Below are positions 16,630-25,574 of a DNA stretch of 64,000 nt, piece by piece. Made by a program: the position numbers and the translations under genes. Location: positions 124,001-188,000 of the forward strand of contig NZ_CP114286.1 in the NCBI RefSeq assembly GCF_027111275.1, in the 5' to 3' direction. This DNA comes from Flavobacterium luteolum (GTDB lineage Bacteria; Bacteroidota; Bacteroidia; Flavobacteriales; Flavobacteriaceae). Position 1 is the first letter of the stretch; the number at the start of each line of letters is the position of its first letter. Below the pieces are notes generated by a model. That model saw nothing but the letters and a program-made list of their open reading frames with translations, made no database searches and had not been told where the DNA came from.

Positions 16630-18561
16630 ATGAATTCAAAGTTTATAATAGTATACATAATCTCGCTCCTAGTTTTTTTCAACAATAATGCATCAGCACA
16701 AAAAGTAAAAAACCTCAACGGAACGCAAATCGCATTTTTATCAGACGTGCATCTACAGGATTTATTCGGAAGATTTTCAGATTCAGATTACAAAGGCGTT
16801 CTAAATCCGAAAACGGGACAATATGTTTTAGTACGAACTATGTCTTCTCAGCTTCATTCTACACGTATTTTCAATGAAAACTACTTTGCCTTTATAGCCG
16901 CTTTAGAAGATATCGCAAAGCGAAAAATCAAATACGTTGCACTTCCCGGAGATTATACAGATGACGGCCAACCAATTCATGTTCGCGGATTAGCCACAAT
17001 ATTAGACCAATACACAAAAAAGTACGGAATAGAATTCTTCATTACCACAGGAAATCATGATCCAGTTGGGCCGTTTGCGCAAGAATCTGGGAAAGAAGAT
17101 TTTTTAGGGAAAGAAGGCAAAAATCAACCCATTTATAGCAAAGACGGCCTTTATAAGCCAAATCTAAACATCGAACAGCCTGTAGTTGTTACCGCCGACA
17201 TTGCTAAAATGGGTTATTTAGGAATTACAGATCAGCTTCAGAATTTTGGTTTTTATCCCAATAAAAAATACAAATTCTGGGCAACACCATTTTCTAATTA
17301 TTCCAGCGAAAATTATACATTCGAAAAAGCTTTAGAAAGTGCCAAATTGGAAAATCGCGTATACGAAGTAGTGCCAGGTTATGAAGTTCCAGATGTTAGT
17401 TATGTTGTAGAGCCTATTAACGGACTTTGGCTAATGGCTATTGATGGAAATGTTTATATACCGAAGAAAAATGCTTCCGCAGAAAAAGATTCTAAAAATT
17501 ACGGCGAAGCTAGCACGGGTTATAACAATGTGCTTACGAATAAAAAACATCTTATAAAATGGGTTGAAACTATTTCGGCGGAAGCCAAAAAACAAGGAAA
17601 AACATTAATTGCTTTCAGTCATTTTCCAATGATTGATTTTAATGATGATGCTTCGGCAGAAATCAAAGAATTGCTTGGTCCAAACAAATGGCAATTAAAC
17701 CGAGTTCCTGTCGAAGAAGTCGCACAAGTATTTTCTGATGCAGGGCTCAAAATTCATTTTGGCGGACATATGCATATCAACGATACGGGAGTTAGAACTT
17801 CTGCAAAAGGAAATACTTTGGTTAATATTCAGACACCATCGCTTGCGGCTTATATTCCCGCTTACAAATTATTGACTTTCAAAAAAGATAATCTTGTAGA
17901 TATTCAAACCATTACTGTTGACGATGTTCCAAGATACAACGAACTCTTTGATTTGTATCAAATCGAATATCAGTTTTTGGAAAGTCAGAACGCACAAGAC
18001 ATTTGGAATATTGACATTTTAAAAACAAAAAACTATCATGATTTTACCGATTTTCATTTAAAAGAATTAGTTCGCCTTCGATTTCTAAAAGACGATTGGC
18101 CTTCTGCTTTCAAAGATTTTATATTGAATGTTTCTGCGAAAGATTTACTGGTTTTAGCCAATATGCAATCTGATAAAGATTTTGATTTTATTCTAAAAAA
18201 TAAAGAACAGTTTCAAGAACAATGGAAAGAAGCTGAAGCGAAATCAGAAAAAATTCTGGCTCAGAATAATCTCAAAAAAGAAAACTTCAATTGGATGGGT
18301 TATGATCTCTTAGTAGATTTTTATCGTTTCAGAAGTGCCGATGAATTGGCTCTTGCCGATGTTGGAATTCAGAGAGCGAAAGAATACAAAGTTTTGTCTA
18401 ATTTATTTTTAGAAGGTTCTAAAGCTGATCTTTCAAAAGATAATCCGTTGCAAAAACAGATGAAATTATTCCTGATCATCTTCAATAAATTCGTGCACGA
18501 AGTTCCTGCAGACCATTTCACAGTTGATTTGAAAAATGGTGAGATTAAAAGCTTGAAGTAA
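16630..18561 (+). CDS. Secreted calcineurin-like metallophosphoesterase
   Basis: The start at 16630 gives 643 residues and a signal peptide ending NNNASA. An upstream ATG at 16597 lies inside a repeat. All metal-binding blocks of the calcineurin-like fold are present: FLSDVHLQD (DxH), LPGDYTDDG (GDxxD), TTGNHDP (GNHD), AFSHFPMIDF and HFGGHMHI (GHxH). The C-terminal 250 residues are helical and of unknown role. It probably cleaves phosphate esters in the periplasm or outside. It lies next to the PI-PLC-like gene on the same strand, separated by repeats. Confidence 0.88.
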   Translation: MNSKFIIVYIISLLVFFNNNASAQKVKNLNGTQIAFLSDVHLQDLFGRFSDSDYKGVLNPKTGQYVLVRTMSSQLHSTRIFNENYFAFIAALEDIAKRKIKYVALPGDYTDDGQPIHVRGLATILDQYTKKYGIEFFITTGNHDPVGPFAQESGKEDFLGKEGKNQPIYSKDGLYKPNLNIEQPVVVTADIAKMGYLGITDQLQNFGFYPNKKYKFWATPFSNYSSENYTFEKALESAKLENRVYEVVPGYEVPDVSYVVEPINGLWLMAIDGNVYIPKKNASAEKDSKNYGEASTGYNNVLTNKKHLIKWVETISAEAKKQGKTLIAFSHFPMIDFNDDASAEIKELLGPNKWQLNRVPVEEVAQVFSDAGLKIHFGGHMHINDTGVRTSAKGNTLVNIQTPSLAAYIPAYKLLTFKKDNLVDIQTITVDDVPRYNELFDLYQIEYQFLESQNAQDIWNIDILKTKNYHDFTDFHLKELVRLRFLKDDWPSAFKDFILNVSAKDLLVLANMQSDKDFDFILKNKEQFQEQWKEAEAKSEKILAQNNLKKENFNWMGYDLLVDFYRFRSADELALADVGIQRAKEYKVLSNLFLEGSKADLSKDNPLQKQMKLFLIIFNKFVHEVPADHFTVDLKNGEIKSLK

Positions 18562-18569
18562 TTCTTTTT

Positions 18570-18734
18570 TTAACCGCAAAGCACGCAAAGTTTTTTATCT
18601 CTGCTGACTTATTAAAAACGCAAAGTTCGCAAAGCTAAACTTAAAGCTTTGCGAACTTTTTTATTTTTATAAAATTTAGTTTTAAAAAACTTTGCGCTCT
18701 TTGCGTAAACCTTAGCGTTTTTTTTTGCGGTTAA
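18570..18734. repeat. CGCAAAG-type long palindromic repeat
   Basis: It begins TTAACCGCAAAG and ends CTTAGCG...GCGGTTAA, with an inner inverted pair CGCAAAGTTCGCAAAGC / GCTTTGCGAACTTT (about 18609-18660). It fills the gap between two convergent genes. Confidence 0.88.
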
Positions 18735-18737
18735 AGC

Positions 18738-19382
18738 CTAAAATCCAAGTTTTTCACTTAATTCTTCATAAGAGCTAAAAAGCTCTGCTCCTTCTTCTTC
18801 TAAATCTTCATTGTTAAAACCATTTGCAAAACCGTACACTTTAAATCCGCCACTTACGCCAGCCTTAACGCCAGCTTTACTGTCTTCAACAACAATACAA
18901 TCTTTTACATCAAATCTCATTACTGCAGCAGCGTGAAGAAATATTCCGGGTTCTGGTTTCCAGCTGCCAATTTGATATGAACTGAATATTTTATTTTCAA
19001 ATCTATCCAATAGCCCTGCTACCTCAAGATTCAAACGAATTTTTTCTTCTGGTCCGCTCGATGCAACACAATACGGAATCTTCAATTTTTCAATATTTTC
19101 GATAAAATCAATAATCCCTTCCATTGGTTTTACTTGGGTTTTAAAAGCCTCAAAACTCTTTTCACGATATTCTGTTTCAAAATTTTCAGGGAGCTTTTGA
19201 TCAATTGCTTCTTCAATATGTCTGAAACAATCTTTTAGATTTCGGCCATTAAAATGACGGTACGCATCTTCCAATTCCATTTCAAATCCATGTTCTTGCG
19301 CCATTGCAAGCAATATTCCGTTACCAATTTTCTCTGTATCGACCAAAACACCATCACAATCGAAAATAATACATTTAACCAT
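18738..19382 (-). CDS. HAD-superfamily hydrolase (beta-phosphoglucomutase-like)
   Basis: 214 residues. Motif I is IIFDCDGVLVDT (nucleophile D8, acid D10), motif II lies in PYCVASSGP, motif III is the Lys in SWKPEPGIFLHAA, and motif IV is CIVVEDSKAGVKAG. The helical cap of about 65 residues after motif I places it in subfamily I with beta-phosphoglucomutase and phosphoglycolate phosphatases. It is a cytosolic sugar-phosphate phosphatase or mutase with unknown substrate. It is a single gene between two repeat-rich gaps. Confidence 0.88.
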   Translation of the reverse strand: MVKCIIFDCDGVLVDTEKIGNGILLAMAQEHGFEMELEDAYRHFNGRNLKDCFRHIEEAIDQKLPENFETEYREKSFEAFKTQVKPMEGIIDFIENIEKLKIPYCVASSGPEEKIRLNLEVAGLLDRFENKIFSSYQIGSWKPEPGIFLHAAAVMRFDVKDCIVVEDSKAGVKAGVSGGFKVYGFANGFNNEDLEEEGAELFSSYEELSEKLGF

Positions 19383-19597
19383 TTCTGTTGATTTTTATTT
19401 AATTATAAATTCCTCCTGAAGTAAAATCAGGAAATGTAAATTACGAAAAATAATCTATTTCCTCTTTAAAAGCTTTTCTGTTCATTTTCAACATTCTGTA
19501 CAGAATTACTCCTATTCTGTATTTTCAATTCCGTTTTGATTTGTACTTTTATAATCCTATCAAACCTAATTTTTGAAATATTAAAAACCAAAGAATT

Positions 19598-20767
19598 TTG
19601 AAAAAACATCTTTTTATCATAACCATTCTGACAGCTAATTTTGCTGCTTTTTCTCAGAATAAAATCATTACAATTACCAACAATTTAAAAGTTGACCGAG
19701 AATTTGAAACCGTCGAATTGACTAAAAAATCACTCGGGTTACATGCAGATTCAAAGCTTGAAAATTATGCCGTAAAAGATATTAGCAATAATACTTTCTT
19801 GGAAACACAAACTGTAGATAATGATAGCGATGGAAATGCTGATGTTCTGCTTTTTCAGCCAAAAATAAAAGCTTCTTCTAAACAGGATTTTGAAATATTG
19901 GTTGGCACAAATCCTAATGCTTCAAAAGTGATTAGCTGCTACTCTCGATTTGTTCCTGAACGTACAGACGATTATGCTTGGGAAAACAACAAAGTGGCTT
20001 TTAGAACTTACGGACCTGTAGCCCAAAAAATGGTCGAGGATAAAATTCCAGGAGGAACTTTAACCAGCGGAATCGATGCCTGGCTCAAAAGAGTCGATTA
20101 TCCAATCATTAACAAATGGTACGAAAAAGCCACTAACGGAACAGGAACGTATCATAAAGACACTGGTGAAGGTCTGGACAATTTTCATGTGGGCGACAGC
20201 CGCGGTGTGGGCGGAATTGCAGTAAATGTAGATGGAAAATATTATTTCTCTAAAAATTTCATCAGCTGGAAAACCATTACAACGGGCCCAATTAGAACTA
20301 GTTTTATTCTAACTTATGCCGATTGGGACGCAAAAGGGAATAAAATAACGGAATCAAAATTAATCAGTTTAGATTACGGAAGCCAGCTTTCGCGTTTTGA
20401 AATCAACATTACGGGAACAAAACAGGTAGCAGCTGGATTGACACTTCATGATAAAAAAGGAACTACCGGAACAAATCTTAAAGAAGGCTGGCTAAGCTAT
20501 TGGGAGCCAATCGACGATTCTGAAATTGGAATAGGTTTAGTTGCTCCAAAAAATACTTTACTAAGTTTTGACAATCATGTTACAGACGAAAAAGACCTGA
20601 GCAATCTGTACGGAAATATTGCAATTAAAAACAACAAAGCCATTTATTATGTTGGTTTCGGATGGAAAAAAGGAAGTCCGTTTCAGACTAAACAAGAATG
20701 GGAGAAGTATTTGAGTTCTTTTGCGGATAAAATTAATAATCCTTTGATTGTGAAGGTTAAGAAGTGA
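19598..20767 (+). CDS. Secreted DUF4861-family protein (TTG start)
   Basis: 389 residues starting at TTG. No ATG or GTG in frame gives the signal peptide KKHLFIITILTANFAAFS, so TTG is very likely the true start. The body shows the DUF4861-type blocks VPERTDDYAWENNKVAFRTYG, FHVGDSRGVGGIAVNVDGKYYFS and WLSYWEPIDDSEIGIGLV. The second copy in this window (62632-63921) shares them. Proteins of this type occur in polysaccharide loci, and the activity is unknown to me. It is the first gene of the PUL region and is followed by an inverted-repeat terminator. Confidence 0.8.
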   Translation: MKKHLFIITILTANFAAFSQNKIITITNNLKVDREFETVELTKKSLGLHADSKLENYAVKDISNNTFLETQTVDNDSDGNADVLLFQPKIKASSKQDFEILVGTNPNASKVISCYSRFVPERTDDYAWENNKVAFRTYGPVAQKMVEDKIPGGTLTSGIDAWLKRVDYPIINKWYEKATNGTGTYHKDTGEGLDNFHVGDSRGVGGIAVNVDGKYYFSKNFISWKTITTGPIRTSFILTYADWDAKGNKITESKLISLDYGSQLSRFEINITGTKQVAAGLTLHDKKGTTGTNLKEGWLSYWEPIDDSEIGIGLVAPKNTLLSFDNHVTDEKDLSNLYGNIAIKNNKAIYYVGFGWKKGSPFQTKQEWEKYLSSFADKINNPLIVKVKK

Positions 20768-20820
20768 TTTTTTCTACCACTAAGACTCTAAGAATCAAAG
20801 CTTTTGTTTTCTTAGTTAAC

Positions 20821-20848
20821 ATAGCCCGTGGTTGAAAACACAGGCTAT
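20821..20848. repeat. Imperfect palindrome ATAGCC...GGCTAT
   Basis: ATAGCCCGTGGTT and AACACAGGCTAT form an inverted pair with one mismatch around GAAA. It lies between the convergent DUF4861 and LacI-type genes. Confidence 0.6.
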
Positions 20849-20878
20849 GATATCAAACCTATTTGTAATTTTGTAACA

Positions 20879-20911
20879 ATACCTGACAGGTTTTTAAAAC
20901 CTGTCAGGTAT
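20879..20911. terminator. Perfect 16-bp inverted repeat, probable bidirectional terminator
   Basis: ATACCTGACAGGTTTT (20879-20894) and AAAACCTGTCAGGTAT (20896-20911) pair perfectly around one base. It lies 11 bases from the LacI-type stop and between convergent genes. U-runs inside the arms make it a weaker terminator than the others. It also looks like a member of a dispersed repeat family. Confidence 0.65.
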
Positions 20912-20922
20912 AGCTCTAAAGT

Positions 20923-21945
20923 TTACTTCCTAACAGGAAAATAATTCTCCTTCAAAATAATCTCTAATGGAATATAATGCGTCTTTTCAGTTTCTTCTTG
21001 AAGAACCAGTTTTTTGTACAGATAATTGATTCCCAAATACCCTTGCTCTTCTGGCCTCTGGTTGATTAAAAAATCAATTACACCTTTATTAAGATATTCG
21101 ATATTTTCCTTTAGCAAATCAAAACCGATTATTCGGACACCTTTTATATTGTTTTTATTTAAAAATTCGGCAACAATATAAGCTCTGGAATTGGGTACGA
21201 AAACACTATTTACTCCAGAAAACATTTCCAAACTTAATTGATCAATCCCAGAATCTTTTAAAGTTACTTCTGAAAACTTGAAATTGGTCAATTCGTTATG
21301 ATCTTCAAAATAAGAATAAAACCCTTTGATGCGCTGCTGATAAACAGAAGTACTTTCTATTTCGCGAGTAATTTTAAAAATCAGAACCTGCCTTTCATTT
21401 TTCACCGCAAAACTGATTAACCTTCCTGCCAAATACCCACTCTGAAAAGCATCCTGTCCCACATAAGCATGCTCATTCTCCTCAGAAATATTCGAATCAA
21501 TCATGACGATTGGAATATTTTTCTTTTCGTATTCCTTTAAAAACTGAACCGAATCATCATAAAAAATTGGAGCAAACAGTAAACCGTCACAATCAAACTC
21601 CATTATTTTCTGCACCGTTTCTTTAAAGGATATCAAATTATAATCGTAAAAAAAGTAATCCAATACGATTCCGAATTTGCTAAACTCCAAAGCCGCTTTT
21701 TCAATACCTTCTGCCTGACTTTTCCAATATTCTAAAGTTTCGGATTTTGGAAGAAAAACAGCAAAATGAAATTTCTTGTTCAGCGCCAGATTACTTGCCA
21801 GAATATTTCGCGTATAGCCAAACTCCTCAATAATCGCATTGACTTTATCAACGGTTTCTTGAGCCACTTGTCCACGTTTGTGTATAATCCTGTCTACTGT
21901 TCCAGCAGAGACATTGGCTAATTCGGCAATCTTTTTAATTGTTAT
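20923..21945 (-). CDS. LacI-family transcriptional regulator with non-standard start codon
   Basis: The frame encodes a full LacI-type helix-turn-helix, ITIKKIAELANVSAGTVDRI, followed by the hinge and a periplasmic-binding-protein-like sensor domain. No ATG, GTG or TTG precedes the HTH in frame back to the stop codon upstream. By alignment with LacI starts, translation should begin at ATA (21943-21945) or the ATC before it. A GTG at 21865-21867 exists but removes the DNA-binding domain. The gene faces the uronate operon across 170 bases and probably represses it. It is either expressed from a rare start or silenced by a start-codon mutation. Confidence 0.75.
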   Translation of the reverse strand: MTIKKIAELANVSAGTVDRIIHKRGQVAQETVDKVNAIIEEFGYTRNILASNLALNKKFHFAVFLPKSETLEYWKSQAEGIEKAALEFSKFGIVLDYFFYDYNLISFKETVQKIMEFDCDGLLFAPIFYDDSVQFLKEYEKKNIPIVMIDSNISEENEHAYVGQDAFQSGYLAGRLISFAVKNERQVLIFKITREIESTSVYQQRIKGFYSYFEDHNELTNFKFSEVTLKDSGIDQLSLEMFSGVNSVFVPNSRAYIVAEFLNKNNIKGVRIIGFDLLKENIEYLNKGVIDFLINQRPEEQGYLGINYLYKKLVLQEETEKTHYIPLEIILKENYFPVRK

Positions 21946-22016
21946 GATATTGATTCTTTTTAAGTTAAAAATATAAAAGCAGTCGGGTAAAATTAATTTA
22001 TTTTATCAAAAATAAG

Positions 22017-22046
22017 TTGTTTTACATCACATTTTGCATACATTTG
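22017..22046 (+). promoter_or_regulatory. Promoter of the uronate catabolic operon
   Basis: TTG at 22017-22019, a 19-base spacer, then TACATTTG at 22039-22046. Both elements and the spacing fit the Bacteroidetes consensus. Transcription would begin near 22052-22054, about 60 bases before the first gene. Confidence 0.75.
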
Positions 22047-22054
22047 TAAAATAC

Positions 22055-22068
22055 CGTGTACGCACACG
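22055..22068. promoter_or_regulatory. Putative LacI-type operator at the transcription start
   Basis: CGTGT-ACGC-ACACG is a 14-base dyad that resembles LacI-family half sites. It begins just after the predicted start of transcription, so bound repressor would block the promoter at 22017-22046. The divergent LacI-type regulator is the natural candidate. Confidence 0.6.
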
Positions 22069-22114
22069 CAAATATACCCATAACATTAAAAAACCAAAAT
22101 AAAAACCGTACAAA

Positions 22115-22564
22115 ATGATAATAGACTCATTACATAATGCAGCAAAATACTATGGTCTGCATCCAAATTTCAAAAAAGCATTTGAATATGTAGACCAAAA
22201 TGACATTGCCAATCTTGAAGAAGGAGCTTATGAAATTGGCGAAGGCTTAAAGCTAATTGTAATTGTTGGCGAAGGAAGCACAAGAGAAGAAAGCATTAAA
22301 GGTTTTGAATGCCATGATAAAAACATCGATATACAGATTTCTATCATTGGTCCAGAAACTTTTGCATGGAAACCTAGAGAAAAATGTATTAGCCCAAATG
22401 GAGAGTATAGTGATGAAAGAGATGTTCGTTTCTTTCATGACAAACCCGATATGTTTTTTGAAATAAAAGAAAAGCAATTTACAATCCTGTTTCCAGAAGA
22501 TGTCCATTCTGCTATGATTGGAAGCGGGCCATTGAAAAAAATTGTAATCAAAGTAAAAATATAA
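22115..22564 (+). CDS. YhcH/YjgK/YiaL-family protein
   Basis: A 149-residue cupin-like cytosolic protein of the YhcH/YjgK/YiaL (DUF386) family. It has an N-terminal AAKYYGLHPNFKKAFEYVDQ helix, the EGAYEIGEGLKLIVI strands, ECHDKNIDIQISIIGPE, FFHDKPDMFF and the ILFPEDVHSAMIGSG metal-site region. Members accompany sugar-acid catabolic genes and may act on free sugar acids. No reaction can be assigned from the sequence. It is the first gene of the uronate operon, with 3 bases to the next gene. Confidence 0.85.
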   Translation: MIIDSLHNAAKYYGLHPNFKKAFEYVDQNDIANLEEGAYEIGEGLKLIVIVGEGSTREESIKGFECHDKNIDIQISIIGPETFAWKPREKCISPNGEYSDERDVRFFHDKPDMFFEIKEKQFTILFPEDVHSAMIGSGPLKKIVIKVKI

Positions 22565-22567
22565 GTA

Positions 22568-23230
22568 ATGAATACTATTCAGAACTCTATTGATGTTATT
22601 CTAAAACAAGGAATGCTTCCACTCTATTTCAATGCTGACGAAAGCAAAAGCATTGCAGTTTTGAAATCATTGTACAATGTTGGAATCAGAGCTGTAGAAT
22701 ATACGAGCCGTGGTCCTGAGGCACTTTCAAACTTCAAAAAAATGATTGAAGTAAGAAATGCTGAAATGCCTGACATGCTTTTAGGAATTGGAACTATCAA
22801 AAATTTAGCACAGGCGGAAACCTATTATTTAGAAGGAGCTGACTTTTTTATCAGTCCAGGATTTGTTCCTGAAGTGGCTTCATTTTTAATTGCTAAAGAA
22901 GTTTTATACGCTCCTGGCTGTATGACGCCAACTGAAATTATTGCTGCTGAAAATGCTGGAGTAAAATTCATCAAACTTTTCCCTGGAAATATTTTAGGAC
23001 CTGACTTTATGAGCGGTATCAGAGATATTTTTCCTGATTTAATTTTTATGCCTACAGGTGGCGTTGACACTACGAGACAAAGTATTGAAACATGGTTTAA
23101 TGCTGGTGTTTCTGCTGTTGGTATGGGAAGCAAATTAATCAGCAAAGAAGTAATGGAATACGGTGCTTATGAGACAATTGAAAAAGAAACTAAAAGGGTT
23201 TTGGATCTGATAGAAACTATCCGAAAGTAA
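22568..23230 (+). CDS. eda: 2-dehydro-3-deoxy-6-phosphogluconate (KDPG) aldolase
   Basis: A 220-residue class I aldolase of the KDPG/KHG family. The Schiff-base lysine is K136 in FIKLFPGN and the catalytic glutamate is E44 in RAVEYTSRGP. GIGTIKN, ISPGFVPE and PTGGVD (phosphate binding) are also present. It cleaves KDPG to pyruvate and glyceraldehyde 3-phosphate, the last step of glucuronate catabolism. The length is normal and the operon position (before the mannonate enzymes) fits. Confidence 0.93.
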   Translation: MNTIQNSIDVILKQGMLPLYFNADESKSIAVLKSLYNVGIRAVEYTSRGPEALSNFKKMIEVRNAEMPDMLLGIGTIKNLAQAETYYLEGADFFISPGFVPEVASFLIAKEVLYAPGCMTPTEIIAAENAGVKFIKLFPGNILGPDFMSGIRDIFPDLIFMPTGGVDTTRQSIETWFNAGVSAVGMGSKLISKEVMEYGAYETIEKETKRVLDLIETIRK

Positions 23231-23252
23231 AAATATAAATTAAGAACTAAAA

Positions 23253-24065
23253 ATGGATTCAATATTTAATTTAAAAGGAAAAATTGCATTAATAACAGGT
23301 GGCGCTGGTGTTTTAGGAAGCAGATTTGCAAATGTTTTGGCGCAGCAAGGTGTTGTGGTCGGAATCGTTTCGCAATCATTGGAAAAAGCTGAAAACACAG
23401 TAAAAGCAATCGAAGCAAATGGCGGACAAGGATTTCCTGTTCAGGCCAATGTTTTAAACAAAGAAGAATTAGAAAAAGCCAAAGATTTTATTGTTGAAAA
23501 ATACGGACGTCTTGATATTCTTATCAATGCAGCGGGCGGAAATATGCCGGGCGCAACGATTCAGCCAGATCAGGCAATCTATGATATGAAAAGCGACGAT
23601 TTACAAAAAGTAGTCGATTTGAACATTATTGGAACCATGCTTCCGACTCAGGTTTTTGCGGAACTTTTTGCTAAACAGAAATCAGGAAATATTATCAACA
23701 TTTCGTCTGCATCAGCGCAAAGACCTTTAACTAGAGTTGTGGGGTATTCAGCTTCAAAAGCGGCAATCGACAATTTTACGCAATGGATGGCGGTTGAATT
23801 GGCTCAAAAATATGGCGAAGGACTTCGTGTAAATGCAATTTCTCCAGGATTTTTTATTGGTGAACAAAACCGCGCTTTATTGCTTACTCCAGAAGGAAAA
23901 CTAACTCCGAGAGGTGAAAAAATAATCGATCATACACCAATGGGAAGATTCGGAACTCCTGAAGATATTGACGGTGCGCTTTTATTTTTATGTAGCGATA
24001 TGTCAAAATTCGTAACAGGAACTATCTTAAAAGTCGACGGTGGATTTGCGGCGACAAGTATTTAA
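23253..24065 (+). CDS. uxuB: SDR-family mannonate oxidoreductase (fructuronate reductase)
   Basis: 270 residues with the SDR cofactor motif TGGAGVLGS (about 15-23), the NAAGGN motif, and the catalytic Ser and YSASK tetrad in ISSASAQRPLTRVVGYSASK. The C-terminal PGFF...TPMGRFGTPEDIDGALLFLCSD is typical of mannonate dehydrogenases of the SDR type. It would interconvert D-fructuronate and D-mannonate. It lies between eda and uxuA in the operon. The family differs from E. coli UxuB, so the symbol marks the role and not orthology. Confidence 0.85.
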   Translation: MDSIFNLKGKIALITGGAGVLGSRFANVLAQQGVVVGIVSQSLEKAENTVKAIEANGGQGFPVQANVLNKEELEKAKDFIVEKYGRLDILINAAGGNMPGATIQPDQAIYDMKSDDLQKVVDLNIIGTMLPTQVFAELFAKQKSGNIINISSASAQRPLTRVVGYSASKAAIDNFTQWMAVELAQKYGEGLRVNAISPGFFIGEQNRALLLTPEGKLTPRGEKIIDHTPMGRFGTPEDIDGALLFLCSDMSKFVTGTILKVDGGFAATSI

Positions 24066-24095
24066 AAACTAACTCACAAAACAACATAATACAAA

Positions 24096-25280
24096 ATGGA
24101 ACAAACATTAAGATGGTTCGGACCAAATGACCCTGTTTCTTTACAAGATATCAAACAAACTGGAGCAACCGGAATTGTAACGGCTTTACACCATATTCCA
24201 AATGGAGAGGTTTGGAGCATTGACGAAATCATTAAACGAAAAGTCGAAATCGAACACGAAAACGGAGATCCTAAAAAAGGTGCTTCTGGATTGACTTGGT
24301 CGGTTGTAGAAAGTATTCCAGTTCATGAAGACATTAAAAAACAGACTGGAAATTATCTTCAATACATTGAAAATTATAAAGAAAGCATTCGCAATTTGGC
24401 TTTGTGCGGAATCAAATGTGTTTGCTACAACTTTATGCCGGTTTTAGATTGGTCAAGAACAGATTTATCATTTACAGTAGAAGACGGTTCTAAAGCTTTA
24501 CGTTTTGATATCAATGCCTTTGCTGCTTTTGAGTTGTTTATTCTGAAAAGACCAGGCGCAGAAAACGAGTATTCTGAAGAACAGAAACAAAAGGCAAAAA
24601 GCTATTTTGAATCCATGACTCCAGAAGATAAAATTAAATTGCAACAGAACATTCTGGCTGGACTTCCGGGTGCCGAAGAAGCGTATACAGTTGAGGATTT
24701 CTTAGTAACCCTAAGTGCTTACAATCATATTGACAGACAGACTTTAAAAAATAATCTTTTTCATTTTCTAAAAGAAATTATTCCTGTTGCTGAAAGTAAA
24801 GGTGTTTTGATGGCGATTCATCCAGACGATCCGCCTTACCCGATTTTAGGTCTGCCGAGAGTGGTAAGTACCGAAGAAGATTTGATGGAACTAATGAACG
24901 CTGCTCCTTCTCCATCAAACGGATTTACAATGTGTACAGGTTCTTACGGTGTTCGTGCTGATAATGATTTGCCTGGAATTGTAAGACGTCATGGCGATAA
25001 AATGAATTTTATTCACTTAAGAAGCACGCAAAGAAACGAAGAAGGAAGTTTCTACGAAGCAAATCACTTGGAAGGCGATGTTGATATGTACGAAGTTGTA
25101 AAAGCAATATTGGAAGTTGAAAAAAGAAACAACAGTCAATTGCCAATGCGTCCAGATCACGGGCATCAAATGCTGGACGATTTAAAGAAAAAAACAAATC
25201 CGGGTTATTCTGCAATTGGCCGTTTAAGAGGCTTAGCAGAATTGCGAGGACTTGAATTAGGGATCAAGCGATCTTTATAA
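24096..25280 (+). CDS. uxuA: Mannonate dehydratase
   Basis: 394 residues of the UxuA family, full length. Motifs include [83 protein letters not shown] and MRPDHGHQM, which hold the His, Cys and Asp metal ligands. It dehydrates D-mannonate to 2-keto-3-deoxygluconate. It is the last gene of the four-gene uronate operon. The KDG kinase needed next is not in this window. Confidence 0.95.
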   Translation: MEQTLRWFGPNDPVSLQDIKQTGATGIVTALHHIPNGEVWSIDEIIKRKVEIEHENGDPKKGASGLTWSVVESIPVHEDIKKQTGNYLQYIENYKESIRNLALCGIKCVCYNFMPVLDWSRTDLSFTVEDGSKALRFDINAFAAFELFILKRPGAENEYSEEQKQKAKSYFESMTPEDKIKLQQNILAGLPGAEEAYTVEDFLVTLSAYNHIDRQTLKNNLFHFLKEIIPVAESKGVLMAIHPDDPPYPILGLPRVVSTEEDLMELMNAAPSPSNGFTMCTGSYGVRADNDLPGIVRRHGDKMNFIHLRSTQRNEEGSFYEANHLEGDVDMYEVVKAILEVEKRNNSQLPMRPDHGHQMLDDLKKKTNPGYSAIGRLRGLAELRGLELGIKRSL

Positions 25281-25284
25281 TTTG

Positions 25285-25537
25285 TTTGCCACGAAGGCAC
25301 TAAGACGCAAAATTTTTTATTTAGCCACAGATTAAAAGGATTAAAAAGATTTTTTTACTCAGATTTGGCAAATTACAGAGGAATTTATTTTGGACAAATT
25401 ATCTGCGTTTATCTGCTTAAATCTTTTAATCCCGATAGCTATCGGGAGCGTAAAAAAAACTTTGCGTCTCAGCGACTTTGCGCGACTAAAAATACAAAGC
25501 TTAAAAAATCTTCGCGTCTTAGCGCCTTCGTGGCAAA
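25285..25537. repeat. Long palindromic repeat with a nested TCCCGATAGCTATCGGGA palindrome
   Basis: The left arm begins TTTGCCACGAAGGCACTAAG and the right arm ends CTTAGCGCCTTCGTGGCAAA, 253 bases overall. A second inverted pair (ACAGATTAAAAGGATTAAAAAG / CTGCTTAAATCTTTTAATC) and the perfect 18-base palindrome at 25430-25447 lie inside. It separates the uronate operon from the beta-helix gene. An open frame crosses it by chance. Confidence 0.85.
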
Positions 25538-25574
25538 ACAAAAAAAACTAACTAACCACAAAAACCACAAAACC

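Noticed and set aside
25365..25574. N-terminal extension of 70 codons on the beta-helix gene
   Set aside because: The stretch lies in a palindromic repeat, and a good signal peptide begins only at 25575.
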